A program made the position numbers and the translations under genes. The notes under the pieces were generated by a model, which was given only the letters and a program-made list of their open reading frames with translations, had not been told where the DNA came from and did not search any database. This document shows positions 53,665-62,487 of a stretch of 64,000 bases of DNA, in pieces; position 1 is the stretch's first letter, and the number at the start of each line of letters is the position of its first letter. Location of the stretch: the NCBI GenBank assembly GCA_030682795.1, contig JAUXNJ010000010.1, positions 1 through 64,000 on the forward strand, written 5' to 3'. This DNA is from Sphingobacteriaceae bacterium. GTDB taxonomy: Bacteria; Bacteroidota; Bacteroidia; UBA7662.

Positions 53665-56600
53665 ATGGTAAAAAAACTGCTTTTTTCGTTGAGCTTGCTG
53701 CTCATTTTGCTAGTGCCTCAAGCAAAGGCTTCCCACGTTTTGGGGGGTGAAATGAGCTACAGATGCTTGGGAAACGGTATATATGAATTCACAGTTACCC
53801 TTTTTAGGGATTGTGCTGGTATTGGTTGGGACCAGCCTCAAGTTACTGTGAATGGTCCATCCGGTGCTTTCATCCTCAATAGATTACCGGGCATTGCTGG
53901 TGTGGCTGATATTTCACAACGTTGTGTAACGGCAACTTTTTTTGGTTGTGGCGCTAATCCAGCCACAGGAACCGGTAATCCCAACGGTACGGTGGCCCGA
54001 TTCACTTATAGAGGAACCACGAATTTGAGCGCTTTAGCAGCGCCACCAGCAGCTGGATACAGTTTCACTATGACTAACATTCCTGTCAATGTTCGAAACA
54101 ACAACAACAATACAAATCTAGGTGTAGGAGGTTTGCAAAACTCGATGGGATTGCGAGCAATTATGTATCCGTTTATTAGTCCTGTAACCGGTGTTGCTTT
54201 AACACCCGCACAACTATGTGATAATTCGCCAGAGTTTGTCGAGGATCCAGCTGCTTTGCAAATTTTGAATCCTTTAGATACTGCGCGTTTTTCAAATTTT
54301 GCATTCGATAGAGATTTAGATAGCATGGCATACAAAGTGGATGTACCGTTAAATGGAAGTTTGATTCCAGCTGCATACAGTTCGCCTTACACCTTACTCA
54401 ATCCTTTACCCAATTCACCTCCAGTGGTTCCGGCAGGAGTTTCTGCTCTCAATCCAATGAGTGGCGTGCTTACCTTTAGACCAAACCAGGCAGGTAATTT
54501 TTTAGCATGTGTAAAGGTGGAATCGTGGAGATGTGGCCAAAAGGTTTCGGAGGTTTTTCGTGACTTCCAAATGCAAATCATTAACTCTCCTGGAGGAGGG
54601 GCACCGCCTTACATACCTGGTAACCTCACTACACAAAGGGCGCCCTTCATTACACCTTACTTCTTGAATGCGTCAGGGCAGCCTATCTTCGATATCAACT
54701 TTTTTGTAGGCGATACCATCGACGTACCTATCGCTGCGAGCGACTATTATCCTCTTTTCTCGCCGGCCATGCTCCCGCTTCCTCCACCAGCTGGTGAGTT
54801 TTCTATGGTCATTAGGGGTCTTCAAGTAAGTTCTACCAATAATCCCAATGCCAATTGTTTGCTCCCACCTTGTGCTACCTTGAGGGGCATCAGCGACCCG
54901 GCGCCACCAGCAGCGGTGGTTACGCCACCTACCAATATTACTGGGGGTAACGGTCAAAATTTAGGTTTGGGTTACAATGCTTATTTTGAGGGCGGGGGCA
55001 GATTGGTATGGTTGCCGGAATGCGCGAATTTGTCGGTTTCGGGGGCATCTGCCTGTGGTGCATCCAGCTCAAGTTATCAGTTTGCAGCTATTGCGGTCGA
55101 CAAAAACTGTCCGATTGTAGGAAAGGAAGTACAGGTATATACCTTTAACATTGTGGATTTGCCCAAGTTACCAGCGCCTCGCTTCAGGGGTGTTTCGGCT
55201 GGTGTGAATAATCGCTCTGCAACCATTCACTTTGAGCTTGACTACGACAGTTTGAACATCGACCCGATCGATTCATTTAATTTTTCTAACCAAACCATCG
55301 CATTTCAGCTGCAACGTTCTGCCGAACGCCGTAGACGCTCATTTAGGGCTTATAACATCTACAGAGCCACCTCACCAGCTGGTCCTTTTACCCGAATTGC
55401 CAATCCTAACCAATTGTATACCAATACTTTTGTGGATGCCACTGTTGATTTGGATGTGAATGATTATTACTATTACCTTACCACAGTATCCAGCTGTGAT
55501 TCTTCAGAATCAAGGGCATCAGATACTTTGAAAGTCATTCGCTTAAACCTCAACAACAACAATGTTGCTGGTATGGCCGAGTTGCGTTGGGATTCTACTG
55601 CGGTAGTGCATAATCGGGGTTATTTCCCGAATGCATCAGGTACTTACGTCATAGAAAGAGAAGTACGTACGGTGAATCCTGGTGTTTGGGAAGTAGTTGA
55701 TACCGTAGTGAATTTGTATACCTATGATCAACCAGTGGTGGTGTGCAGCGATACCGTATTTTATAGGGTTGCCCTCTTGGATACCAATGGTACCCGGTAT
55801 TATTCTAACATCGATGGCGATTTATTTGAGGATATTTTCTCGCCAGATACCATTCTTATTCACCATGTATCGGTGGATAGCATTACAGGCTTACCAGTTT
55901 TGAGCTGGAGGCCTGGCCCGAGTCCAGACGTAATTGCTTACGTTATCTACCGACTTGATTATAGTTCAACACCTCCTACCTGGAGACCCATAGATACCAT
56001 TCCTGGCTATAATAGCACCTATTGGTTTGATACTACGAGTTTGCAAAATCCCTATGACAGCTCTTTGCATTATGGCATCGCTGGCATGGATAGCTGTGGA
56101 AATACAGGGCTAATTAGCAGGGTACACAGTACCATACACCTAACAGGCGGGCTCGATCAGTGTATCAGTTCCATTGTGATGGATTGGACACCTTATGTAG
56201 GTTGGAACGTGAGCAGTTATGACATTTTTAGATCTGCCTCTGGAGGTCCTTACACCTTGTTGGCTACTTTACCTGGAGGGCGGCCAAGTTATAATTACAT
56301 CGACAATGACAATTTGATTCAGGATTCCCTGTATTGTTACGCAATTCTGGCGAATAGGCTGGGCGATGATACCACAGCGCTTTCCAATACAATTTGTGTA
56401 ACTGCACGTGTAATTCAAGATCCTGAATACAGCTACATCAGAAAAGTTACGGTAGACAGTGCAACTGGAAATATCGTTGTGGTATTTGTAATTGATACCG
56501 CTGCGGATGCTGGCCGTTTTGAGCTTTATCGCGCAACAGCTGCTACTGATTTAAGAGAGGTGATTTCATTTACACCAGCCGATATGACCCTCAATGGTGG

Positions 56601-57303
56601 GTATTTGCAATACACCTACATCGACAATCAGGTATTTTCGAATAAAGAGATTTACTACTACACGGTTTATGTTTATGATCTCTGCGACCAGTTGTATGAT
56701 ACGTCCAATGTATCGAACAACATTTACTTACAAGCCGTACCGGAGATCGACTTTACCAATCGTTTACGTTGGAATAATTACGCTTCTTGGCTGGGGGCTG
56801 TAGATCGGTATGAGGTATTACGTTTCATTCCAAATTATGATCCAGGCTTCTTACCGATCAACACCCTTGGGGCGACCAGCATTGTTTACAACGACGATAT
56901 TAAGGATTTCACCGACAACGATGGCTTGTATAGTTATTTAATACAAGCTGTAGAAGGCGGAAGCAATCCAACCGGCTTTAGAGATACAGTTTTGTCGAAT
57001 AAAGTAAATGTGATTCAACAGCCTCGTATGTTTATGCCAACGGCATTTGTACCACAGGGGGTTAATCGCATCTTGCAGCCCAAAGGAGTATTTATTGAGG
57101 AAATTGCTGGATACAATTTTGAAATTTATAATCGCTGGGGTGAACAGATATTTAAGACCATAGACTTTACCAAAGGATGGAATGGTACCCACAGTGGTAC
57201 CATGGAGTTGGTAGACCCTGGTGTTTATATTTATGTGGTGAACTTTATTGGCAAAAATGGAAAGCCATACAGCCAAAACGGCACCTTTACGGTAATCAGG
57301 TAA
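53665..57303 (+). CDS. Giant T9SS-secreted protein with C-terminal type B (CHU_C) domain
   Basis: Secreted or surface protein of 1212 aa. Signal peptide MVKKLLFSLSLLLILLVPQA; the ATG at 53665 is chosen because it begins this peptide. The mature N-terminus SHVLGGEMSYRCLGNGIYEF is typical of gliding-motility-associated surface proteins. The middle (about 510-1100) holds several fibronectin III-like repeats (VSSYDIFRSASGGPYTLLATL, RYEVLRFIPNYDPGF). The last 95 residues are the T9SS type B sorting domain: MFMPTAFVPQGVNRILQPKG, FEIYNRWGEQIFKT and PGVYIYVVNFIGKNGK. No catalytic site seen, so adhesion or structure is an inference. AT-rich codon use like the first gene. Confidence 0.92.
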   Translation: MVKKLLFSLSLLLILLVPQAKASHVLGGEMSYRCLGNGIYEFTVTLFRDCAGIGWDQPQVTVNGPSGAFILNRLPGIAGVADISQRCVTATFFGCGANPATGTGNPNGTVARFTYRGTTNLSALAAPPAAGYSFTMTNIPVNVRNNNNNTNLGVGGLQNSMGLRAIMYPFISPVTGVALTPAQLCDNSPEFVEDPAALQILNPLDTARFSNFAFDRDLDSMAYKVDVPLNGSLIPAAYSSPYTLLNPLPNSPPVVPAGVSALNPMSGVLTFRPNQAGNFLACVKVESWRCGQKVSEVFRDFQMQIINSPGGGAPPYIPGNLTTQRAPFITPYFLNASGQPIFDINFFVGDTIDVPIAASDYYPLFSPAMLPLPPPAGEFSMVIRGLQVSSTNNPNANCLLPPCATLRGISDPAPPAAVVTPPTNITGGNGQNLGLGYNAYFEGGGRLVWLPECANLSVSGASACGASSSSYQFAAIAVDKNCPIVGKEVQVYTFNIVDLPKLPAPRFRGVSAGVNNRSATIHFELDYDSLNIDPIDSFNFSNQTIAFQLQRSAERRRRSFRAYNIYRATSPAGPFTRIANPNQLYTNTFVDATVDLDVNDYYYYLTTVSSCDSSESRASDTLKVIRLNLNNNNVAGMAELRWDSTAVVHNRGYFPNASGTYVIEREVRTVNPGVWEVVDTVVNLYTYDQPVVVCSDTVFYRVALLDTNGTRYYSNIDGDLFEDIFSPDTILIHHVSVDSITGLPVLSWRPGPSPDVIAYVIYRLDYSSTPPTWRPIDTIPGYNSTYWFDTTSLQNPYDSSLHYGIAGMDSCGNTGLISRVHSTIHLTGGLDQCISSIVMDWTPYVGWNVSSYDIFRSASGGPYTLLATLPGGRPSYNYIDNDNLIQDSLYCYAILANRLGDDTTALSNTICVTARVIQDPEYSYIRKVTVDSATGNIVVVFVIDTAADAGRFELYRATAATDLREVISFTPADMTLNGGYLQYTYIDNQVFSNKEIYYYTVYVYDLCDQLYDTSNVSNNIYLQAVPEIDFTNRLRWNNYASWLGAVDRYEVLRFIPNYDPGFLPINTLGATSIVYNDDIKDFTDNDGLYSYLIQAVEGGSNPTGFRDTVLSNKVNVIQQPRMFMPTAFVPQGVNRILQPKGVFIEEIAGYNFEIYNRWGEQIFKTIDFTKGWNGTHSGTMELVDPGVYIYVVNFIGKNGKPYSQNGTFTVIR

Positions 57304-57320
57304 GGCTGTTGAGTAGTAAA

Positions 57321-57355
57321 AAAAATCCCAAGTCTTGAGGCTTGGGATTTTTTTA
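57321..57355. terminator. Bidirectional terminator between converging genes
   Basis: AAAAATCCCAAG and CTTGGGATTTTT form a perfect 12-bp stem with an 8-nt loop, with T runs on both strands. Shared by the T9SS type B gene and the DUF3109 gene. Confidence 0.95.
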
Positions 57356-57931
57356 TGCCTTATTTTTCTTGAGTTCGGCAGCCACTGCTTCCAAAGCCTC
57401 AAACCAATCGGGCCCGTATTTGCGAATGAGGGGGCCTTTGAGAAACTTATACACTGGCACCTCTAAACGATCGCCGCATGCGCAGGCGGGTGTGCAAATA
57501 TCCCAACGGTCGTAGTTTAACCCCTCGTAGTTCTTGAGTTTTTCGATGCGAATGGGGTAAAGGTGACACGAAATAGGCTTGAGGAAATCGCTTTTACCCG
57601 CTTTGTGTGCAAGCTCAATGGCGCATTTCCAGGTTTTACTTTCATCTTGAATGGCAAAAACGCAGGCCTTGCCGTTGATGGTGGTGGTTACCAGTTCTTC
57701 CCCAGGTGCTGCCTCGTAAAAGCCTTCAGCATCCAAAAGTTGAAGTCCTGCTGCAGACATAAATGGACGAATGCCTTTTAAATTTGCCTCAATGGCATCA
57801 ATTTCTTCTATTTCTAGGGGTGCACCAATATCTCCTTCTTCGCAACAAGCGCCTTTGCAAGCTGCCAGGTCGCAAACGAATTTATTGTTGAGAATTTCTT
57901 CGGAGATGAGCGTGTCATCGATGATAATCAT
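57353..57931 (-). CDS. DUF3109 family Cys-rich protein
   Basis: A 192-aa cytoplasmic protein of the DUF3109 family, related to YkgJ-type cysteine cluster proteins. Cysteines occur in CDLAACKGACCEEGD, GKACVFAI, WKCAIE, ISCHLYPIRI and WDICTPACACGDRLEVP, suggesting binding of iron or zinc, possibly an iron-sulfur cluster. Exact role is unknown. It lies 23 nt after the Omp85-like gene and is last in the minus-strand group SixA-like - barrel - DUF3109, ending at the shared terminator. Confidence 0.9.
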   Translation of the reverse strand: MIIIDDTLISEEILNNKFVCDLAACKGACCEEGDIGAPLEIEEIDAIEANLKGIRPFMSAAGLQLLDAEGFYEAAPGEELVTTTINGKACVFAIQDESKTWKCAIELAHKAGKSDFLKPISCHLYPIRIEKLKNYEGLNYDRWDICTPACACGDRLEVPVYKFLKGPLIRKYGPDWFEALEAVAAELKKNKA

Positions 57932-57954
57932 GCCACAAAGCTAAGCAGTTATGT

Positions 57955-59049
57955 TTAAAACGATTCGTTTAGATCGAGGTAAAATGCGGTATGTCCTTCA
58001 AAGGTTCTGGCCACATCCACCCGCAATACAATGCGCTCTTTTTGATTTACAAAAATACGCAATCCAGCGCCATAAGCCCCTTTCCAACGATTTTGCAGCA
58101 AACTTACGGGGTCGGGACCTACTTGAAAAGTAGATGAGAAGAGGGTGGCACCCAGCATTTTTCCCATCGGGAAGCGCAATTCGGTTTCCAAGGCGGTCAG
58201 ACTTTTATCTCTGTAACGACCTTGGAAATAGCCGCGCACCAATTCTGAACCACCTGCCAAGCTCAGTTCCCGAAAGGGAGGGTTGCCGCTTTGGTGTTGG
58301 TTAAAAATGCGATTGGCCCAAACTGTGTTTTTTGCCAATGGCATATAATGTCGCAGATCGATGAGATAAGTTTGGAAGGCTGGATTGGCAGCATTTAGTG
58401 CTGGGTTGTAACGAAAAAGCAAGGCGATTAGGCCTCCTTTTAATGGACTTTGCACGTTGTCTCGGCTGTCGAAACGCATTTCGGGGCCAAAACCAAGGGT
58501 GTTGCTGCCAGTGCTGCCTTGTGCCAATTGGTTGTAAAGGGCCCCGAGGGAGTCGCGCGACTGGATGTTATACATGTTCTGGTGGCGCAAATTCAGTCCC
58601 AAAAAAGTTTGGTCCGCCACTTTACCTAGCACACTGATGGCTGTGATCCAGCTGTTAAAGCTAAAATCTTCGCGGGCCGACTCTTGGCTGTTAGGCCCTA
58701 TGCCGTAAAAGCGGTCTAGGTACTTCCGATAGCCCGTATAGTAGTGAATAAATAGACGTTCATCCTTGGTAAAGATATCGGCGGAAACCCGGAACAAGGT
58801 TTGCTGATTGAAAGTGCGAACCACCTGCAGCTGGGCGTTGGAGGTACGGGCGGAACTATCGATTTTGAAATAATAGCCCATGCTGGCCCCGATGCCCCAG
58901 CTGGTTTCAGGGCTCCGAAAAAGGATGGGGGCGGGTACAAAGCGCAGGTCGGCTTGGAGCAGACTATCTACTAATTTAAATACTTTAGGTTGTGACAAGG
59001 CAGGGCTGAAGGAGCAACAAGCCAGCAAAATCAGTAACCAGAATCTCAT
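57955..59049 (-). CDS. Omp85/BamA-like outer-membrane beta-barrel protein
   Basis: Outer-membrane protein of 364 aa. Signal peptide MRFWLLILLACCSFSPALS; no POTRA domains, so it is only the surface-antigen barrel. The barrel has long alternating strands and the Omp85 loop 6 signature SELVRGYFQGRYRDK (VRGY/F), ending in a terminal Phe. Barrel-only members are known in Bacteroidota; some work in secretion or lipid transport, but this one is unassigned. The start overlaps the SixA-like stop (ATGA). Confidence 0.88.
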   Translation of the reverse strand: MRFWLLILLACCSFSPALSQPKVFKLVDSLLQADLRFVPAPILFRSPETSWGIGASMGYYFKIDSSARTSNAQLQVVRTFNQQTLFRVSADIFTKDERLFIHYYTGYRKYLDRFYGIGPNSQESAREDFSFNSWITAISVLGKVADQTFLGLNLRHQNMYNIQSRDSLGALYNQLAQGSTGSNTLGFGPEMRFDSRDNVQSPLKGGLIALLFRYNPALNAANPAFQTYLIDLRHYMPLAKNTVWANRIFNQHQSGNPPFRELSLAGGSELVRGYFQGRYRDKSLTALETELRFPMGKMLGATLFSSTFQVGPDPVSLLQNRWKGAYGAGLRIFVNQKERIVLRVDVARTFEGHTAFYLDLNESF

Positions 59050-59537
59050 GCTGGTAGCATTTTGGGAAAGATGAGCTGTATTAGTTTTCCCTGTTTGGCA
59101 CCGATGTTTTGCCAGCTGGCGACGTCAAATTGAAGGGTTGCCAAAGCGCCCGTGGGGAATTTGTCTAAATCTTCGATGTATTCCGAGATGATGTCTTCGA
59201 GGCAAGTATTGTGACCCACCAGCAGGATGCTTTGGAGTTCATCGGGAAAACGCCGCGCCACCTGCCAGAGCTGTTTTGGACTGCACTCATACAGGTCGGG
59301 CTCCAGCAAGAGTTCTGTGCCTGGCTGCAAGCGTTCGTAAAAATATTTGGCAGTGAGTTGGGTGCGCAGGGCAGGACTGCTGATGATCATTTCGGGACGG
59401 ATACCTTGTTGGAAGGCATAGTCGGCCATGCGAGGTGCATCTTTTTCTCCTCTTTTATTCAAAGGTCGGTCGAAATCTGCGAGGGCAGGGTTTTTCCAAC
59501 TCGATTTAGCGTGTCTAAGCAGGTAAAGGGTTTTCAA
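59046..59537 (-). CDS. Histidine phosphatase family protein (SixA-like)
   Basis: Single-domain phosphohistidine phosphatase-like enzyme, 163 aa, cytoplasmic. The phosphate pocket has LYLLRHAKSSW (R8, H9), ALRTQLTAKYF with the second Arg, and LLVGHNTCLEDII with the second catalytic His. These match SixA, which dephosphorylates phosphohistidine on signalling or phosphotransferase proteins; the substrate here is unknown. It is first in the minus-strand group leading to the barrel and DUF3109 genes, with a 4-nt overlap to the next. Confidence 0.93.
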   Translation of the reverse strand: MKTLYLLRHAKSSWKNPALADFDRPLNKRGEKDAPRMADYAFQQGIRPEMIISSPALRTQLTAKYFYERLQPGTELLLEPDLYECSPKQLWQVARRFPDELQSILLVGHNTCLEDIISEYIEDLDKFPTGALATLQFDVASWQNIGAKQGKLIQLIFPKMLPA

Positions 59538-59611
59538 GGGCAGAGATCTTCCCCAAAAATAGCAAAGCCTGAGTTGAGCTGGGCATGCTTTTGTTGGATG
59601 GCATGAAAGAA

Positions 59612-60226
59612 TTATCCAATACTTCGCAGAAGGAGCTGCATTTCGGCTTGTAGGTCTTGCCCTTTATTGTCGGCGTACCACTTATGCAATTGGGTGCTGG
59701 CTTCCATATAAGGCAGTTGTTGTGCCTTCAAATCGAGGTAGAGCGTTTGTGCCGCTAATGGTCGTGGACCCCATTCTCCCAACACCTCACCATTGCTGGC
59801 ATCGAGGAGAATGAGTTTAGGAATAGAGCGAGCGCCGTTCGTTAAAAAGCGATCCATCAGCTCCAGGTTTTCGTCGCGCAACACAATTTTCAGCTCAATT
59901 TTATCGCTGACTGCTGCCATGTGCTGCAGGTAGGGCAGGTTTTGAGCGGCATCACCGCACCAGGCTTCACTGATCACCAGCCAGGTTTGGGGTTTTCGAA
60001 TGCTATTCAGTTGCTCCTCCAGTGCTGGCAGCAATTGAGTGGTTTTGTCGAGCCGCTTCATGCGCTGCACATTCATGCGGGTATGCTGCAGCATATCTTC
60101 TGAATGGTTACTGCCAGTAGTTTTGTTGTTGCCTAATAGTGTGTCGATGGTGCTGCGGTAGCTTGCGTAGCTGTAGGCGCTTGCCAGGAGCGCTGCCTCA
60201 ATTTGGCCTTTGTTGATTGTTTCCAT
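59612..60226 (-). CDS. Thioredoxin-fold protein with WCGDA motif
   Basis: Cytoplasmic protein of the thioredoxin superfamily, 204 aa. A helical N-terminus (about 1-80) precedes the thioredoxin fold. The active-site equivalent is SEAWCGDAAQNLPYL, with a single Cys where CxxC is usual, so classical disulfide exchange is unlikely; cis-Pro is in GARSIPKLILLD. This WCGDA form is widespread in Bacteroidota and Firmicutes with unknown role. ATG at 60226 is used; the longer ORF has no support. Divergent from the YheT gene with 21 nt between starts. Confidence 0.88.
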   Translation of the reverse strand: METINKGQIEAALLASAYSYASYRSTIDTLLGNNKTTGSNHSEDMLQHTRMNVQRMKRLDKTTQLLPALEEQLNSIRKPQTWLVISEAWCGDAAQNLPYLQHMAAVSDKIELKIVLRDENLELMDRFLTNGARSIPKLILLDASNGEVLGEWGPRPLAAQTLYLDLKAQQLPYMEASTQLHKWYADNKGQDLQAEMQLLLRSIG

Positions 60227-60247
60227 AATGATACCTATACTTACAAT

Positions 60248-61228
60248 ATGAAGCCGCAAACAGTTCCTGAATCGAATTCAGCGGAAAATATTGCCTTTGA
60301 GCCACCGGTTTGGCTAGTAGGCGGGCATTTGCAAACCATTTGGCCTTCTTTTTTTCGAAAAGTATTGCTCAACCATGTGCCTCGTGCCGGTTGGCTGCAC
60401 ACCCCAGATGCCGATGAGCTGGCGTATGATCATTATACAGTGAGCGGTGCTAAAGGATTGGTGGTGCTGTGCCATGGACTCGAAGGGCACGCGCGCAGGC
60501 CTTATATGCTGGGCATGGCTGCCGCCTTGCTAGAGGCGAGTTATGACGTGCTGGCCTGGAGCTATCGGGGATGCGGCGAAAGACTTAATAAACAACCTAT
60601 TTTTTACCACAGTGGGGCCACCTACGATTTAGAAACGGTGGTAGCCTTTGCTCAGGAACTAAGTCCGCTGCCCATTTATTTGGTGGGATTTAGTTTGGGT
60701 GGAAATTTGGTGATGCGCTGGCTCGGCGAACAAGGGCAAAGACTACCAGCAGCGGTACGGGCGGCGGTGGCCATATCCGTACCACTCGATTTAGCCGCAG
60801 GATCCGATTATTTAACACGACCAGCAGCCAAAGCCTATACGCTTAACTTTTTAAAATCGCTAAAGGCCAAGGTAGCGGCCAAAGCAGAGCGATTTCCAGA
60901 GCATTTCCAGCTCGATTTGCTGCCAAAAACTAAAAATTTGCGGCAATTTGATGAGTATTTCACCGCACCGCTGCACGGGTATAAAGACGCCAATGACTAC
61001 TATGCCAGCGCCAGCAGTCTGTTTGTTCTGGAGCAAATCACCGTCCCAACCCTCTTGCTGCAAGCAGCCAACGACCCTTTTTTACCACCTTCCTGCTATC
61101 CACAAGGACCTTTTCCGCAGCTCAAGCTTGAAATTACGCCAGCAGGCGGGCACGTTGGTTTTACAGTAAAGGGACAGGCTCAGAGTCATGCCGAGCAACG
61201 GGTAGTACGTTTTTTAAATGCACTGTGA
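60248..61228 (+). CDS. YheT family alpha/beta hydrolase
   Basis: Predicted hydrolase or esterase of the YheT group, cytoplasmic, 326 aa. Start FEPPVWLVGGHLQTIWPSFF is a family hallmark. The catalytic triad appears as Ser149 in YLVGFSLGGNLVMRWLG, Asp in QAANDPFLPPSCY, and His in PAGGHVGFT. The oxyanion-region motif is CHGLEGHARRPY. Substrate unknown. ATG at 60248 is used, 45 nt after the ORF start. It is likely separate from holB (55 nt gap). Confidence 0.92.
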   Translation: MKPQTVPESNSAENIAFEPPVWLVGGHLQTIWPSFFRKVLLNHVPRAGWLHTPDADELAYDHYTVSGAKGLVVLCHGLEGHARRPYMLGMAAALLEASYDVLAWSYRGCGERLNKQPIFYHSGATYDLETVVAFAQELSPLPIYLVGFSLGGNLVMRWLGEQGQRLPAAVRAAVAISVPLDLAAGSDYLTRPAAKAYTLNFLKSLKAKVAAKAERFPEHFQLDLLPKTKNLRQFDEYFTAPLHGYKDANDYYASASSLFVLEQITVPTLLLQAANDPFLPPSCYPQGPFPQLKLEITPAGGHVGFTVKGQAQSHAEQRVVRFLNAL

Positions 61229-61283
61229 ATTACTTGTTCAAATCCCTCGTGCTTGATAAGCTATTTTTAAGGAAATTTGCAAA

Positions 61284-62429
61284 GTGAAATTCTCCGACAT
61301 CATCGGGCAACAAAGCCTCAAGCAGCAACTCATCCACACCATCAAAGAAGGGAGGGTGAGTCATGCGCAGCTGTTTTTAGGTCCAGAAGGTTCCGGGAAA
61401 TTGCCTTTGGCCATTGCCTATGCGCAGTACCTAAACTGCAAATCTCCATCTGAGGACGATTCGTGTGGCATTTGCTCGTCTTGCCAGAAGTACAACAAGC
61501 TCATCCACCCCGATTTACACTTTTCCTTTCCCATTGTAAACAAGGGCAACGATGCTGAAAAAAACATCTGTGCCGTGCATATGAAGGATTTTCGGGAGGC
61601 TTTTTTGGCCGATCCATACATGTCGTACAACGACTGGATGCAAGCGCATGGGGCCGAAAACAAGCAGGGGAACATCAGCAAATTTGAGTGTTACGATATT
61701 ATTTCGAAGCTCGGGCTGGCACCTTTTGAGGCCGGTTTTAAGGTGCTCATCATGTGGTTGCCAGAACATTTGCGGGATGCGGGCAATGTGCTGCTCAAAA
61801 TCATTGAAGAACCACCTCAGAATACCTTATTCATCCTGGTGGCTGAGCGCCAGGAGATGTTGCTGAGTACCATTAGTTCGCGTACCCAACTGGTAAAAGT
61901 GCCCCGTTTGCAAATCGATGACCTCGCAGCACACCTAGAAAGTCAGTTTGAACTTGATGCTAAGGCAGCACATAGTGTAGCCATGTTGTCGGAGGGCAAT
62001 GCCCGTTTGGCCAGAGAGATGTTGGGACACGAAGTGAGCATCAACGAGCAGCTGTTTATGGATTTTATGCGGCTCACTTTTACCGGCAAGGGTTCCGACA
62101 TCCTCACTTGGATCGAAAAAACGAATGAACTAGGCCGTGAAGGGCAAAAAAACCTCCTGCAGTATGGCCTGCATATTTTGCGAGAGTGCTTCTTAATGCG
62201 CTTTGGTTCAGCTAAATTGCTGCGCTTGAAGGGGGCAGAGCTCGACTTCGTCACCAAGTTTTCTCCTTTTATTACGGAGCAAAATGTGAGTGAATTCAAT
62301 CGCATTTTTAACGAAGGTATTTATTACATCGAGCGCAATGCCAATGCGCGCTTGGTGTTTCACAATTTGGCCAATGAGTCGGAGCGGCTCTTAGCCAGCG
62401 CAAAGAAAGTAGCAACGGCAAATGCATAA
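61284..62429 (+). CDS. holB: DNA polymerase III delta-prime subunit
   Basis: Clamp-loader subunit of the replicative DNA polymerase. The 381-aa protein starts MKFSDIIGQQSLKQQL at a GTG and has the AAA+ fold: modified P-loop GPEGSGKLPLAIAYA, a four-Cys zinc module (C52, C61, C64, C67 in CKSPSEDDSCGICSSCQ), and the SRC-like ISSRTQLVKVP. Delta-prime usually has a defective ATP site; here the P-loop looks fairly complete. It precedes ricT, as often seen in Bacteroidota, where gldH may follow. Confidence 0.93.
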   Translation: MKFSDIIGQQSLKQQLIHTIKEGRVSHAQLFLGPEGSGKLPLAIAYAQYLNCKSPSEDDSCGICSSCQKYNKLIHPDLHFSFPIVNKGNDAEKNICAVHMKDFREAFLADPYMSYNDWMQAHGAENKQGNISKFECYDIISKLGLAPFEAGFKVLIMWLPEHLRDAGNVLLKIIEEPPQNTLFILVAERQEMLLSTISSRTQLVKVPRLQIDDLAAHLESQFELDAKAAHSVAMLSEGNARLAREMLGHEVSINEQLFMDFMRLTFTGKGSDILTWIEKTNELGREGQKNLLQYGLHILRECFLMRFGSAKLLRLKGAELDFVTKFSPFITEQNVSEFNRIFNEGIYYIERNANARLVFHNLANESERLLASAKKVATANA

Positions 62430-62455
62430 GCCAACCGTTCGCGGCTTTTTGTTCT

Positions 62456-62463
62456 TATATTTG
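62456..62463 (+). promoter_or_regulatory. -7 promoter element of ricT (TATATTTG)
   Basis: TATATTTG is an exact TAnnTTTG match, 24 nt before the ATG of ricT. No TTTG at the expected -33 position. Confidence 0.5.
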
Positions 62464-62487
62464 AAAATTAAACGTTGATACACCATT

